Of a stretch of 61,685 nucleotides of DNA, positions 1-7,696 are shown one piece after another. The number at the start of each line of letters is the position of its first letter. The first letter of the stretch is position 1. Origin of the DNA: Gemmatimonas sp. (GTDB lineage Bacteria > Gemmatimonadota > Gemmatimonadetes > Gemmatimonadales > Gemmatimonadaceae). The position numbers were made by a program, and so were the translations under genes. Below the pieces are notes generated by a model. That model saw only the letters and a list, made by a program, of their open reading frames with translations, made no database searches and was not told where the DNA came from. The stretch is from NCBI RefSeq assembly GCF_021298855.1, contig NZ_JAJTHI010000012.1, positions 1 through 61,685 of the forward strand, written 5' to 3'.

Positions 1-153
1 CGCGACAAGGACCGCGCATTCGTTCTGACGCTGCTCGTCGAGGAGTTCCTGTCGAGCACCATCCTCGTTGAGCGTGTGTGGCGCCTGCCAGTGGCGCAGG
101 CGGAGCGGGAGCGCATGGCGCGCTGGGTGCACCTGAGTGTGCAGGAACTCTGA
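1..153 (+). CDS. 3' end of an unidentified protein (partial)
   Basis: The reading frame is open from the first base and stops with TGA at 151-153, giving the last 50 residues of a protein whose start lies outside the window. The fragment is rich in Arg, Glu, Leu and Val and looks like two amphipathic helices ending in VQEL. I recognise no motif. It is followed closely by a perfect hairpin at 186-217, which supports this being a real gene end. The family cannot be assigned from 50 residues. Confidence 0.6.
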   Translation, partial: RDKDRAFVLTLLVEEFLSSTILVERVWRLPVAQAERERMARWVHLSVQEL

Positions 154-185
154 CCGTCTGCGAGCGTGGGCATCTTCAAACGACG

Positions 186-217
186 AACGCGCCGCGATCC
201 GGAGATCGCGGCGCGTT
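186..217. terminator. Perfect 14-bp hairpin between partial CDS and tRNA-Ala
   Basis: A 14-bp perfect inverted repeat (186-199 pairs with 204-217) encloses the tetraloop CGGA. It lies between the convergent ends of the left-edge gene and tRNA-Ala, so it could end transcripts from both sides. No clear U-tract follows on either strand, so its efficiency is uncertain. Confidence 0.6.
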
Positions 218-229
218 AGAGGTGTGAAG

Positions 230-302
230 TGGAGCGTATCGGGATCGAACCGATGACCCCCTGCTTGCAAAGCAGGTGCTCTCCCAGCTGAGCTAACGCC
301 CC
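230..302 (-). tRNA. tRNA-Ala (anticodon TGC)
   Basis: The minus strand folds into a standard 73-nt cloverleaf. The acceptor stem is GGGGCGT paired with ACGCTCC and the discriminator is A (position 230). The anticodon arm CCTGC-TTTGCAA-GCAGG carries anticodon TGC, and the T-loop is the canonical TTCGATC. Acceptor pair 3-70 is G-T, the G3:U70 wobble that is the main identity element for alanyl-tRNA synthetase. The 3' CCA is not encoded and must be added after transcription. Confidence 0.95.
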
Positions 303-315
303 GGAACAGATCTGT

Positions 316-344
316 ATTGTATCGGCGCCCGACGCCCGAGTACA
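316..344 (-). promoter_or_regulatory. Possible promoter of tRNA-Ala
   Basis: On the minus strand a TACAAT hexamer (316-321) lies 14 bases upstream of the mature tRNA 5' end. It is preceded at 17-bp spacing by TGTACT (339-344), which matches only three positions of TTGACA. The -10 match is good and well placed; the -35 is weak. Confidence 0.3.
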
Positions 345-437
345 GGGGGCGCCACCCTGCGGGGTGAGGGACTCCCCGACGGCGCCGCGGGCCGCGCCGG
401 TACACCCTCAACGGGTCCATCATCCTCAGGAGCGTGC

Positions 438-1202
438 ATGCGACTCGACGGCAAGGTCACGATCATCACCGGTGCAGCCTCAGGAATAGGGCGCGCCACG
501 GCAGAACTGTTCGCGCGCGAAGGCGCGCTGGTGGTGGCGGGCGATGTGCACGCCGCCCGTCTCAGCGATCTGGCGGCCGTCCTCGAAGCGGTCGGGCGCC
601 CTGTCCACACCGTCGTGGGCGATATCGGGGAGCGCCCTGATGCGGAGGCCCTCGTGCGCGCCGCGCTCGACCGTCACGGCCGCGTGGCTGTACTGGTGAA
701 CAACGCCGGCATCATGGACTACATGGCTGGCGTGGGCGAACTTACCGACGACGTCTGGCGCCGGGTGATGCGGGTGAACGTGGACGGGCCCATGTACACC
801 AGCCGGCTGGCCGTGCCGGCCATGCTGACCCAGGGACGCGGCGTGATCATCAACGTGGCCAGCATCGCGTCGCTGAGTGGCGGAGCGGCCGGGGCCGCCT
901 ACACCACCTCCAAGCACGCCCTGCTTGGCCTCACGCGCAGCACGGCATGGATGTACGCCCAGCGCGGCATCCGGTGCAACGTGATCTGCCCGGGGGCCAC
1001 GAAGACGAACATTGCCGAAAGCATGCCCGCCGACCGGCTCGACCCGGTGGGCGCCGCGCGTGCCGGACAGTTCGCCACGCTCATCCCGGCGTGGCTCGAG
1101 TCGAGCGACATTGCCGAACTGGCGCTCTTTCTGGCAAGCGATGCCGCGCGCTTCATCAACGGCGCCGTAGTGACTGCCGACGGTGGATGGATGGCCGCGT
1201 GA
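438..1202 (+). CDS. Short-chain dehydrogenase/reductase (SDR)
   Basis: A 254-residue classical SDR, the usual length for the family. It has the Rossmann cofactor motif GAASGIG near residues 12-18, the structural NNAG motif near 89-92, and a YTTSK catalytic Tyr/Lys pair near 155-159. An Asp at the end of the second strand (GDVHA) suggests preference for NAD over NADP. The ATG follows an AGGAG ribosome site at about 428-432. Its stop overlaps the GTG start of the PEP synthase gene as GTGA, so the two are translationally coupled. The substrate is unknown; sequence style resembles glucose-1-dehydrogenase-like or 3-oxoacyl-reductase-like SDRs. Confidence 0.85.
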   Translation: MRLDGKVTIITGAASGIGRATAELFAREGALVVAGDVHAARLSDLAAVLEAVGRPVHTVVGDIGERPDAEALVRAALDRHGRVAVLVNNAGIMDYMAGVGELTDDVWRRVMRVNVDGPMYTSRLAVPAMLTQGRGVIINVASIASLSGGAAGAAYTTSKHALLGLTRSTAWMYAQRGIRCNVICPGATKTNIAESMPADRLDPVGAARAGQFATLIPAWLESSDIAELALFLASDAARFINGAVVTADGGWMAA

Positions 1203-3571
1203 CCCCCTCGCTCGCCGGCTGGTTCGACGACTTCTCGCGCGCCGACGTGGCCGCGGTGGGTGGCAAGAACGCCTCGCTGGGTGAAATGCGACGACACCTC
1301 ATGTCGCTCGGCATTGCGGTACCCGACGGGTTCGCGCTCACGACGGCGGCCTACCGGCTGTTCATCCAGCACAACGGTCTTGCCGCAGGTATTGCGCACG
1401 AAATGCAACGCCTGCGCGATGGCGCCCCGCTCAGTGAGGTCGGAGCCGCCATTCGCGGTGCCATGCTGGCGGCGCCGCTCCCCGACGCGATCGTCACCGA
1501 GGTGCGGGCGCGCTATGCGCAGCTCGCCACACGCGCAGGCCACCCTGCCCCGCCGGTCGCCGTGCGCAGCTCGGCCACGGCGGAAGACCTGCCCGACGCC
1601 AGCTTTGCCGGGCAGCAGGAATCTTTTCTGAACGTGGTGGGGGAGGCATCACTCCTGGCAACCATTCCGCGATGCTTCGCCTCGCTCTACACCGACCGTG
1701 CGATTGCCTATCGCGCGCACCATGGCATTGCGCCCGATGGACTGGCCCTGTCGGTGGGCGTGCAGCAGATGGTCCGCAGCGATGTGGGCGCATCGGGGGT
1801 GGCGTTCACCCTTGATACGGAATCGGGGTTCCGCTCCCTGGTCATCCTCACGGGTGCCTGGGGACTTGGGGAGAACGTGGTGAAGGGCGTGGTGAATCCC
1901 GATGAATGGCGTGTCTTCAAGCCGCTGCTGGATGATCCGGCGCTCTCCCCCATTCTCGATGCCACCACGGGGCTGAAACAGCTGAAGATGGTGTTGGCGA
2001 CCGACGGGACACCGGTCAACGTGGACACCACGGCGGCCGAGCGTACCACGCGCTGCCTGTCCGACCAGGAGGTGCTGCAGATCGCCCGCTGGTGCACCCG
2101 CATTGAGGCGCACTACGGCTGCCCGATGGATGTGGAGTGGGCCAAGGACGGTCTCGACGGCGCGCTGTACATCGTGCAGGCCCGCCCGGAGACGGTACGC
2201 TCCCGTGAGCAGACCTCCAACGTCAGTACGTTCACGCTCGAAGGGACCGGACCGGTGCTGGTGACTGGCGTTGCCGTGGGCAGCCGCATTGCCAGTGGGC
2301 GCGCGATCGTGCTGAGCGGGATGCACGAAGCCCACCGCTTCGAGGATGGGGCGGTGCTCGTGGCCAGGCAGACGGACCCCGACTGGGTGCCGGTCATGAA
2401 GCGCGCCTCCGCCATCGTGACCGACAGTGGCGGTCGCACCAGTCACGCCGCCATTGTGAGCCGGGAGTTGGGCATCGCGGCCATCGTGGGGGCGACCGGC
2501 GCAACGGCCGTGCTGAACGACCGCACGGTCACGGTGAGCTGTGCGGAAGGGCAAACGGGGACGGTGTACGAGGGCGCGCTGGCGTACCGGGAGGACACGC
2601 TTGACCTGGAGGCCATGCCCCGGACGCGTACGGCCATCATGCTGAACGTGGCCGATCCGGCCATGGCGATGCGCTGGTGGCGCCTGCCGGTGCGCGGCAT
2701 TGGTCTGGCGCGCATCGAGTTCGTGATCGAGCACATGGCCAAGGCGCATCCCATGGCGCTGCTCCACCCGGAACAGCTCTCCAACGACGAGCGGGCGCAG
2801 CTCCTGGCACTCACGCAGGGGCACGACTCGCCGGCCGCGTTCTTCGTGGACCGCATGGCGGCGGGCATTGGGCAGATCGCCGCGTCGCAGTGGCCGGAGC
2901 AAGTGATCGTGCGCTTCAGCGACTTCAAGACGAACGAGTATGCCGGACTGCTTGGTGGTCGCGCGTTCGAGCCACACGAGGAGAACCCCATGATCGGGTT
3001 TCGTGGTGCCTCCCGCTACTACGACGATCGCTACCGCGAAGGCTTCGGCCTGGAGTGCCGCGCCATCCGGCGCGTGCGCGAAACGATGGGACTGCGCAAC
3101 GTGGTCGTCATGATTCCTTTCTGCCGTACGCTGGAAGAAGCCGACAAGGTCCTGGCGGAGATGCAGCGGCACGGGCTCGTGCGGGGCGAGGCTGGGCTCG
3201 AGGTGTACGTGATGGCGGAGATCCCCAGCAATGTGCTGCTGGCGCGGGAGTTTGGCGCACGCTTCGACGGCTTTTCCATTGGCAGCAACGACCTCACGCA
3301 ACTCACCCTGGGCGTGGACCGCGACAATGCCCTGCTGGCGTCACTTTTTGACGAGCGCAACCCGGCCGTATTGCGCTCCATAGAGCGGCTCATAGCGGAT
3401 GCTCATGCGGTAGGGTGCAAGGTGGGCATCTGCGGGCAGGCGCCAAGCGACTACCCGGAGTTCGCCGAGTTTCTGGTGCGCGCGGGCATCGATTCCATTT
3501 CCCTCAATCCCGACAGCGTCGTGCCCGTGCTGCAGCGGGTGGCCGCGCTGGAGGCGAACACCGCGACCTGA
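1199..3571 (+). CDS. ppsA: Phosphoenolpyruvate synthase (pyruvate, water dikinase)
   Basis: Converts pyruvate, ATP and water to phosphoenolpyruvate, AMP and phosphate, the entry to gluconeogenesis. From a GTG at 1199 the product is 790 residues, matching the typical PpsA length of about 790. The N-terminal ATP-grasp domain begins with GGKNASLGEM (residues 21-30). The swivelling phosphohistidine domain has SGGRTSHAAIVSRELG with catalytic His416. The C-terminal PEP/pyruvate barrel has GSNDLTQLTLGVDRD and catalytic Cys745 in GICGQ. The same frame is open upstream to 947, but that extension lies inside the SDR gene and is unlike the family; the GTGA overlap supports the start chosen. A strong hairpin follows the stop. 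Confidence 0.93.
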   Translation: MTPSLAGWFDDFSRADVAAVGGKNASLGEMRRHLMSLGIAVPDGFALTTAAYRLFIQHNGLAAGIAHEMQRLRDGAPLSEVGAAIRGAMLAAPLPDAIVTEVRARYAQLATRAGHPAPPVAVRSSATAEDLPDASFAGQQESFLNVVGEASLLATIPRCFASLYTDRAIAYRAHHGIAPDGLALSVGVQQMVRSDVGASGVAFTLDTESGFRSLVILTGAWGLGENVVKGVVNPDEWRVFKPLLDDPALSPILDATTGLKQLKMVLATDGTPVNVDTTAAERTTRCLSDQEVLQIARWCTRIEAHYGCPMDVEWAKDGLDGALYIVQARPETVRSREQTSNVSTFTLEGTGPVLVTGVAVGSRIASGRAIVLSGMHEAHRFEDGAVLVARQTDPDWVPVMKRASAIVTDSGGRTSHAAIVSRELGIAAIVGATGATAVLNDRTVTVSCAEGQTGTVYEGALAYREDTLDLEAMPRTRTAIMLNVADPAMAMRWWRLPVRGIGLARIEFVIEHMAKAHPMALLHPEQLSNDERAQLLALTQGHDSPAAFFVDRMAAGIGQIAASQWPEQVIVRFSDFKTNEYAGLLGGRAFEPHEENPMIGFRGASRYYDDRYREGFGLECRAIRRVRETMGLRNVVVMIPFCRTLEEADKVLAEMQRHGLVRGEAGLEVYVMAEIPSNVLLAREFGARFDGFSIGSNDLTQLTLGVDRDNALLASLFDERNPAVLRSIERLIADAHAVGCKVGICGQAPSDYPEFAEFLVRAGIDSISLNPDSVVPVLQRVAALEANTAT

Positions 3572-3589
3572 CCATGCCCGACAGGCGAA

Positions 3590-3622
3590 AGCGGGCGGCA
3601 TTCCGTGGGAATGCCGCCCGCT
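3590..3622. terminator. Bidirectional terminator between ppsA and actF
   Basis: A 14-bp perfect inverted repeat (3590-3603 with 3609-3622, loop CGTGG) lies between the convergent ends of ppsA (+) and actF (-). It is GC-rich and preceded by AAA on the plus strand. Confidence 0.75.
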
Positions 3623-3645
3623 CTCGTGTCCCTTGCCAACGCCCC

Positions 3646-4977
3646 TTACTCGTGCGCGGGCAGCGGCTCCATGGTCTTCGCATCCACCGGCACCTGCACC
3701 TCGTCCTTGAACGGCGTGGTCATCATGAACACGCGCATGACGGGGAAGGCATCCATGAAGCTGAAGTAGCTGAATGCCCAGAGGCCGAGGAAGCCGACGG
3801 TCGTGCCGATCTCCTGGAGGCCGAACGGCAGGCTGGTGGCCTCACCGTAGATGCTCGGGTAGATCTCGATGTAGCGGTGCAGATACACGCCGATGAGGCT
3901 GCACACGGCGAAGAGCACGAACGTGGGCAGATACATCTTGGCGGCCTTCGAGATGAGCCCGAAGAACGGCAGCACGAAGCCGAAGATGGGGATGAGCTGG
4001 GTGACCGGCTTCCACACGCCGGAGAGCCGCAGGCGATAGAAGTGGGTTTCTTCCGGCATGTTGCCGTACCAGATGACCAGGTACTGCGAGAAGCTGATGT
4101 AGCCCACGAACGCCGTGAAGGCGAAGCAGAGCTTACCCAGGTCCCACAGGTGGTCCATGGTGGCAATGTCCTTCATGTCCAGATGATTGCGCCACCACAT
4201 GGTGAGGAGCGACAACAGCATCACCATGTTGACCCAGCCGGTCATGAACACGATCCACGCGTACATGGTCTGCTGGAAGTGCAGCGAGATGGTCATGGAG
4301 TAGTCCCACGCCATGAAGCACCAGCCGATCACGAACGCCATGGGCACCGCCACGCCCAGCTTGCCCATGAGCGAGTGCTGCGTGTGCAGCTCCCGGCGCT
4401 CGTCGCCGCTCCAGCCAGCGCGCATCTTCGCGCGGAGCCCCGCCGCCCACTTGGCGCCGTATTCGGGGAGCACGGCCACATCCATCTTGACCGAGTTCCA
4501 GACGAACAGGCCCTGCAGCACCGTGATGGCGCCGAAGAAGAAGAGGCCGCGGATGAGGAACCAGCTGTTGTTCAGGTATGCGGCCTTCTCTTCCGTTGGG
4601 GCCGCCTCACGGCCACGGAACGTGAAGATGTGGTCGCCGCTGAAGAACAGGATGGCGATGAGGATGACGAAGGCGATGGGCACGAAGGCATAGAAGCCCT
4701 CGGCGAACCGCACGATGGGGCGCGACCACCGCGCGGTGACGATGCGCTGCACGGCGGCGAACGCGACGCCGGCGGTGGAGATGGTGGCGAAATACGTCCA
4801 GTTGTACTGGAGCGCCTGCCACGCGCGGTCGGGGTTGGTGAAGAGCCCCATGACGAAGACGCCGATGCCGACCAGTGCGGCGATGAGCGCTGCCGTCTTG
4901 AGGCCGCCCGGAACCGACTTGGCGGAGAGGCGTCGCGCGAATTCCTCGCGCGACGGGTAGTGATAGTGCTGGCTCAC
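3646..4977 (-). CDS. actF: Alternative complex III subunit ActF (NrfD-like membrane subunit)
   Basis: Integral membrane subunit of the alternative complex III quinol:electron-acceptor oxidoreductase. The 443-residue protein has about ten hydrophobic helices with the NrfD/PsrC-like character of ActF, including AWDYSMTISLHFQQTMYAW and the WDLGKLCFAFTAFVGY region. ActF is a paralogue of ActC. The start is GTG at 4977, overlapping the actE stop as GTGA, with an AAGGAG ribosome site eight bases upstream. It is the last gene of the act operon; a hairpin follows, and no cytochrome oxidase genes are attached, unlike the act-cta clusters of several other phyla. Confidence 0.9.
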   Translation of the reverse strand: MSQHYHYPSREEFARRLSAKSVPGGLKTAALIAALVGIGVFVMGLFTNPDRAWQALQYNWTYFATISTAGVAFAAVQRIVTARWSRPIVRFAEGFYAFVPIAFVILIAILFFSGDHIFTFRGREAAPTEEKAAYLNNSWFLIRGLFFFGAITVLQGLFVWNSVKMDVAVLPEYGAKWAAGLRAKMRAGWSGDERRELHTQHSLMGKLGVAVPMAFVIGWCFMAWDYSMTISLHFQQTMYAWIVFMTGWVNMVMLLSLLTMWWRNHLDMKDIATMDHLWDLGKLCFAFTAFVGYISFSQYLVIWYGNMPEETHFYRLRLSGVWKPVTQLIPIFGFVLPFFGLISKAAKMYLPTFVLFAVCSLIGVYLHRYIEIYPSIYGEATSLPFGLQEIGTTVGFLGLWAFSYFSFMDAFPVMRVFMMTTPFKDEVQVPVDAKTMEPLPAHE

Positions 4978-5789
4978 TCGTGCTTCTCCTTGCCCTCACC
5001 AGCGGCCGACGGCGGGCCGAGGTGCAGCTTGCGCATGGTGTCGTTCTCGTTGTTGCCCTTGAAGGTGGCCGAGTTGATGTTCGGCGACCCCACGGTGGGC
5101 TGCTGCGTGGGCTTGGCGAACGGAGCCGGGCGGGTGGGCGCCGTGAGCGACGGCCCCGGCACGGTGGTGCCGTTCTGTCCCGGGTAGCCGTGGAGCGTGG
5201 TATCCGCTCCGCCCTTCTGCAAGGCGCGCACGTAGTTCACGACGTCCCAGCGGTCGTTTTCTTCGATGCGGTTGTAGTTGGGCATGATGCCGCGCCCGTT
5301 GCGCAGCATGCCGTAGATGTAGCCGTCGGAGCGTCCCCGGGCCGACTCGGTGAGCAAGCTCGGGCTCCACCCGTAGGCGGGATTCACCTTCTTCAGCCCG
5401 CCGTTCCCGTCGCCGGCCGCCCCGTGACACACGGCGCAGTTGATCTGGTAGTTCTTCTTGCCGTTCTCGAGCGACGCTTCGGACACCGGCGTCGGGTTCG
5501 GAATGGGCGTGAAGCTGTCGATCACCTGCTGCAGCGGCTGGTAGCCGATCTGCCAGGCGGCGACCCGCGTGCCCTGCACCGGCACCGAGTACTGCGGCTG
5601 CCCGCGCGGCGGCGTGAGCGAGTCGGCCTCATTCTGGGAGAAGGGCTCCCACGGCTCGATGCGCGGCTGGTTCTTGAAGTCGGTGAACCATGAGCAGGCC
5701 CCGAACGACACGGGGAGCACGATGGCCACGGAGGCGCGAAGCGCCCGCGACACGACTGACGGCATCTGGTTGGAAGGCTCAGGCTTCAC
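4974..5789 (-). CDS. actE: Alternative complex III subunit ActE (monoheme cytochrome c)
   Basis: Lipid-anchored monoheme cytochrome c of ACIII. It has an N-terminal hydrophobic segment ending in SFGAC, a plausible lipobox, and a single heme site CAVCH followed by GAAGDGNGG. Distal methionine candidates lie in MLRNGRGIMPNY. I chose the GTG at 5789, giving 271 residues, because a near-perfect AGGAGG (5796-5801) sits six bases upstream. An ATG at 5765 also fits a signal peptide but has no ribosome site. With this start the gene overlaps actD by 11 bp. The C-terminus is Pro/Thr/Asn-rich low-complexity sequence after the heme domain. Confidence 0.88.
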   Translation of the reverse strand: MKPEPSNQMPSVVSRALRASVAIVLPVSFGACSWFTDFKNQPRIEPWEPFSQNEADSLTPPRGQPQYSVPVQGTRVAAWQIGYQPLQQVIDSFTPIPNPTPVSEASLENGKKNYQINCAVCHGAAGDGNGGLKKVNPAYGWSPSLLTESARGRSDGYIYGMLRNGRGIMPNYNRIEENDRWDVVNYVRALQKGGADTTLHGYPGQNGTTVPGPSLTAPTRPAPFAKPTQQPTVGSPNINSATFKGNNENDTMRKLHLGPPSAAGEGKEKHE

Positions 5790-6279
5790 GGCGCACCTCC
5801 TCGGCCCCGGCATGACGCAGGAGCTCTTCGGCCTGCGTCGCCTTCGCCGCGTCACACGCGATGAAGACACCGAAGTGGCCGGAGGAGAAGCGGTCATCGT
5901 AGCCGACCGTGGTGGTCAGGCGAGGGACACGCGAGTTGATGAACATGCCGGCGACGGTGGACAGGGCGCCCACGAGCACCATGACTTCGAAGCCGATGAT
6001 GGTGTACGGGATCCACGAGGCGATGGCCTTGCCACCCGTGATGAGCGGCCAGTAGTTGCTCGACCAGATCGCGATCCAGTAGCCGAAGCTCACGCCGAGG
6101 AGACCGCCGATGAGCGTGAAGCGACGCACCACGCTGTTCGGCCCGGCGATGGCATCATCCAGCTCATGGCGGATGGTGGGCGAGTACACGGTGACATCGC
6201 CCAGCTTCTTCTTCTTGAGCTCCTCGATCGCCGTGACGGTCGTATCGAGGTGATGGAATACCCCAAGCACGCCCTGCAT
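5779..6279 (-). CDS. actD: Alternative complex III subunit ActD (DUF3341)
   Basis: A 166-residue ActD-type protein (DUF3341) with two transmembrane helices, around GGLLGVSFGYWIAIW and TIIGFEVMVLVGALSTVAGMF, flanked by soluble ends. The N-terminus GVLGVFHHLDTTVTAIEEL and the C-terminal DDRFSSGHFGVFI segment are typical of ActD. The start ATG at 6279 shares one base with the actC stop (TGATG). The open frame extends upstream inside actC but lacks family similarity there. ActD helps hold together the two NrfD-type subunits in the known complex. Confidence 0.88.
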   Translation of the reverse strand: MQGVLGVFHHLDTTVTAIEELKKKKLGDVTVYSPTIRHELDDAIAGPNSVVRRFTLIGGLLGVSFGYWIAIWSSNYWPLITGGKAIASWIPYTIIGFEVMVLVGALSTVAGMFINSRVPRLTTTVGYDDRFSSGHFGVFIACDAAKATQAEELLRHAGAEEVRREA

Positions 6280-7685
6280 CAGTGATGCCCTCCGTGGCCA
6301 TGCGCGTTCTTGAAGCGCGGCGTCACGATTTCCTTGAGTTCCATGATGGCCATCACGGGCATCTGCTTCACGAAGAGCAGGAACCACATGAAGAACCAGC
6401 CGAACGAGCCGACAAGGAAGGCCATGTCGATCCAGCTGGGGGTGTAGCCACCCCACTGCCAGGGCTCGAATTCGTGGGAGAGCGACGGCACCACGATGAC
6501 GAAGCGCTCAAACCACATGCCGAGGTTGATGAACAGCGACAGGATGAACAGCCAGGCCGGGTTGCGACGGAGTTTCTGCGACCAGAGCGACATGGGCAGC
6601 GCCATGTTGCACAGGAGCATGATCCACGCGGCCCACCACCACTGCCCGAAGACACGGTTCCAGAAGAACTCCTGCTCCGGACGCACGCTGCTGTACCAGG
6701 CGATGAAGAACTCGATGAGGTACGCGCACCCGACCACCATGGAGGTGAAGAGCACGACCTTGGCGGTCGCGTCGAGGTGGTTGAGCGTGATGTAGTGTTC
6801 GAGCTTGAACCACTTGCGCATGGGGATGGCGATCGTCCACACCATGGCGAAGCCGGAGAAGATGGCACCGGCGACGAAGTACGGCGGGAAGATGGACGCG
6901 TGCCAGCCCGGCGTGAGCGCCATGGCGAAGTCGAAGCTAACGACCGAGTGCACCGAGAGCACGAGCGGCGTCGAGAAGGCGGCGAGGAACAGATACGCCT
7001 TCGCGAAGTGGCGCCACTCCCGGTCGCTGTTGCGCCAGCCGAGCGAGAGGATGCTGTAGATCCGCTTGCGCGTCGGGTTGGTCTCCTTGTCGCGGAGCAC
7101 CGCGAAGTCGGGGATCAAGCCGATGAAGAGGAACGTGGTCGAGATGGTGAGGTACGTCGAGATGGCGAAGACGTCCCACACGAGCGGCGACTTGAAGTTC
7201 GGGAACAGCAGGCGCCAGTTCGGATACGGAATGAGCCAGAAGAACTTCCACGGGCGCCCGATGTGAATGATCGGGAAGAGCCCGGCCGTCATGACCGCGA
7301 ACACCGTCATCGCTTCGGCGGCGCGATAGATCGAGGTGCGGAAGCCGGCGCGGAAGAGATACAGGATGGCCGAGATGAGCGTCCCGGCGTGACCGATACC
7401 GACCCAGAAAACGAACGTGATGATGTAGTTGCCCCACATCACCGGCGGTTCGTAGCCGGCCTGCCCAAGCCCCCAGTAGATCTGGTAGATCCACGCGGAG
7501 GCGCCGCAGAGCATGGCCAGGACGGCGAGCGCCAGGCCGATGAACCACTTCTTGGTGAACCCCAGTGTCGCGATGATATCGCGATCGACCTGTTCGTAAT
7601 CACGGACTGCGGGGAGCTGGACGTCGGCCGAAGCAATGTTCGGCCCACGAATGCCCTCTCGCACCGGATGTGCGACGGATGCCAT
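6279..7685 (-). CDS. actC: Alternative complex III subunit ActC (NrfD-like quinol-binding subunit)
   Basis: Polytopic NrfD/PsrC-family membrane subunit that in ACIII forms the quinol site and part of a proposed proton path. The 468 residues contain about ten helices; FWVGIGHAGTLISAILYLFR and the HIGRPWKFFWLIPYPN stretch are characteristic of ActC. A GAGGAG ribosome site precedes the ATG at 7685, which lies 11 bp after the actB stop. The C-terminus ends in a His-rich tail (HGHGGHH). Confidence 0.93.
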   Translation of the reverse strand: MASVAHPVREGIRGPNIASADVQLPAVRDYEQVDRDIIATLGFTKKWFIGLALAVLAMLCGASAWIYQIYWGLGQAGYEPPVMWGNYIITFVFWVGIGHAGTLISAILYLFRAGFRTSIYRAAEAMTVFAVMTAGLFPIIHIGRPWKFFWLIPYPNWRLLFPNFKSPLVWDVFAISTYLTISTTFLFIGLIPDFAVLRDKETNPTRKRIYSILSLGWRNSDREWRHFAKAYLFLAAFSTPLVLSVHSVVSFDFAMALTPGWHASIFPPYFVAGAIFSGFAMVWTIAIPMRKWFKLEHYITLNHLDATAKVVLFTSMVVGCAYLIEFFIAWYSSVRPEQEFFWNRVFGQWWWAAWIMLLCNMALPMSLWSQKLRRNPAWLFILSLFINLGMWFERFVIVVPSLSHEFEPWQWGGYTPSWIDMAFLVGSFGWFFMWFLLFVKQMPVMAIMELKEIVTPRFKNAHGHGGHH

Positions 7686-7696
7686 TATCGCGCTCC

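Noticed and set aside
3415..5187. A 590-codon plus-strand frame running past ppsA into actF/actE
   Set aside because: It crosses the ppsA/actF terminator and is rich in His/Arg/Glu repeats typical of antisense frames.
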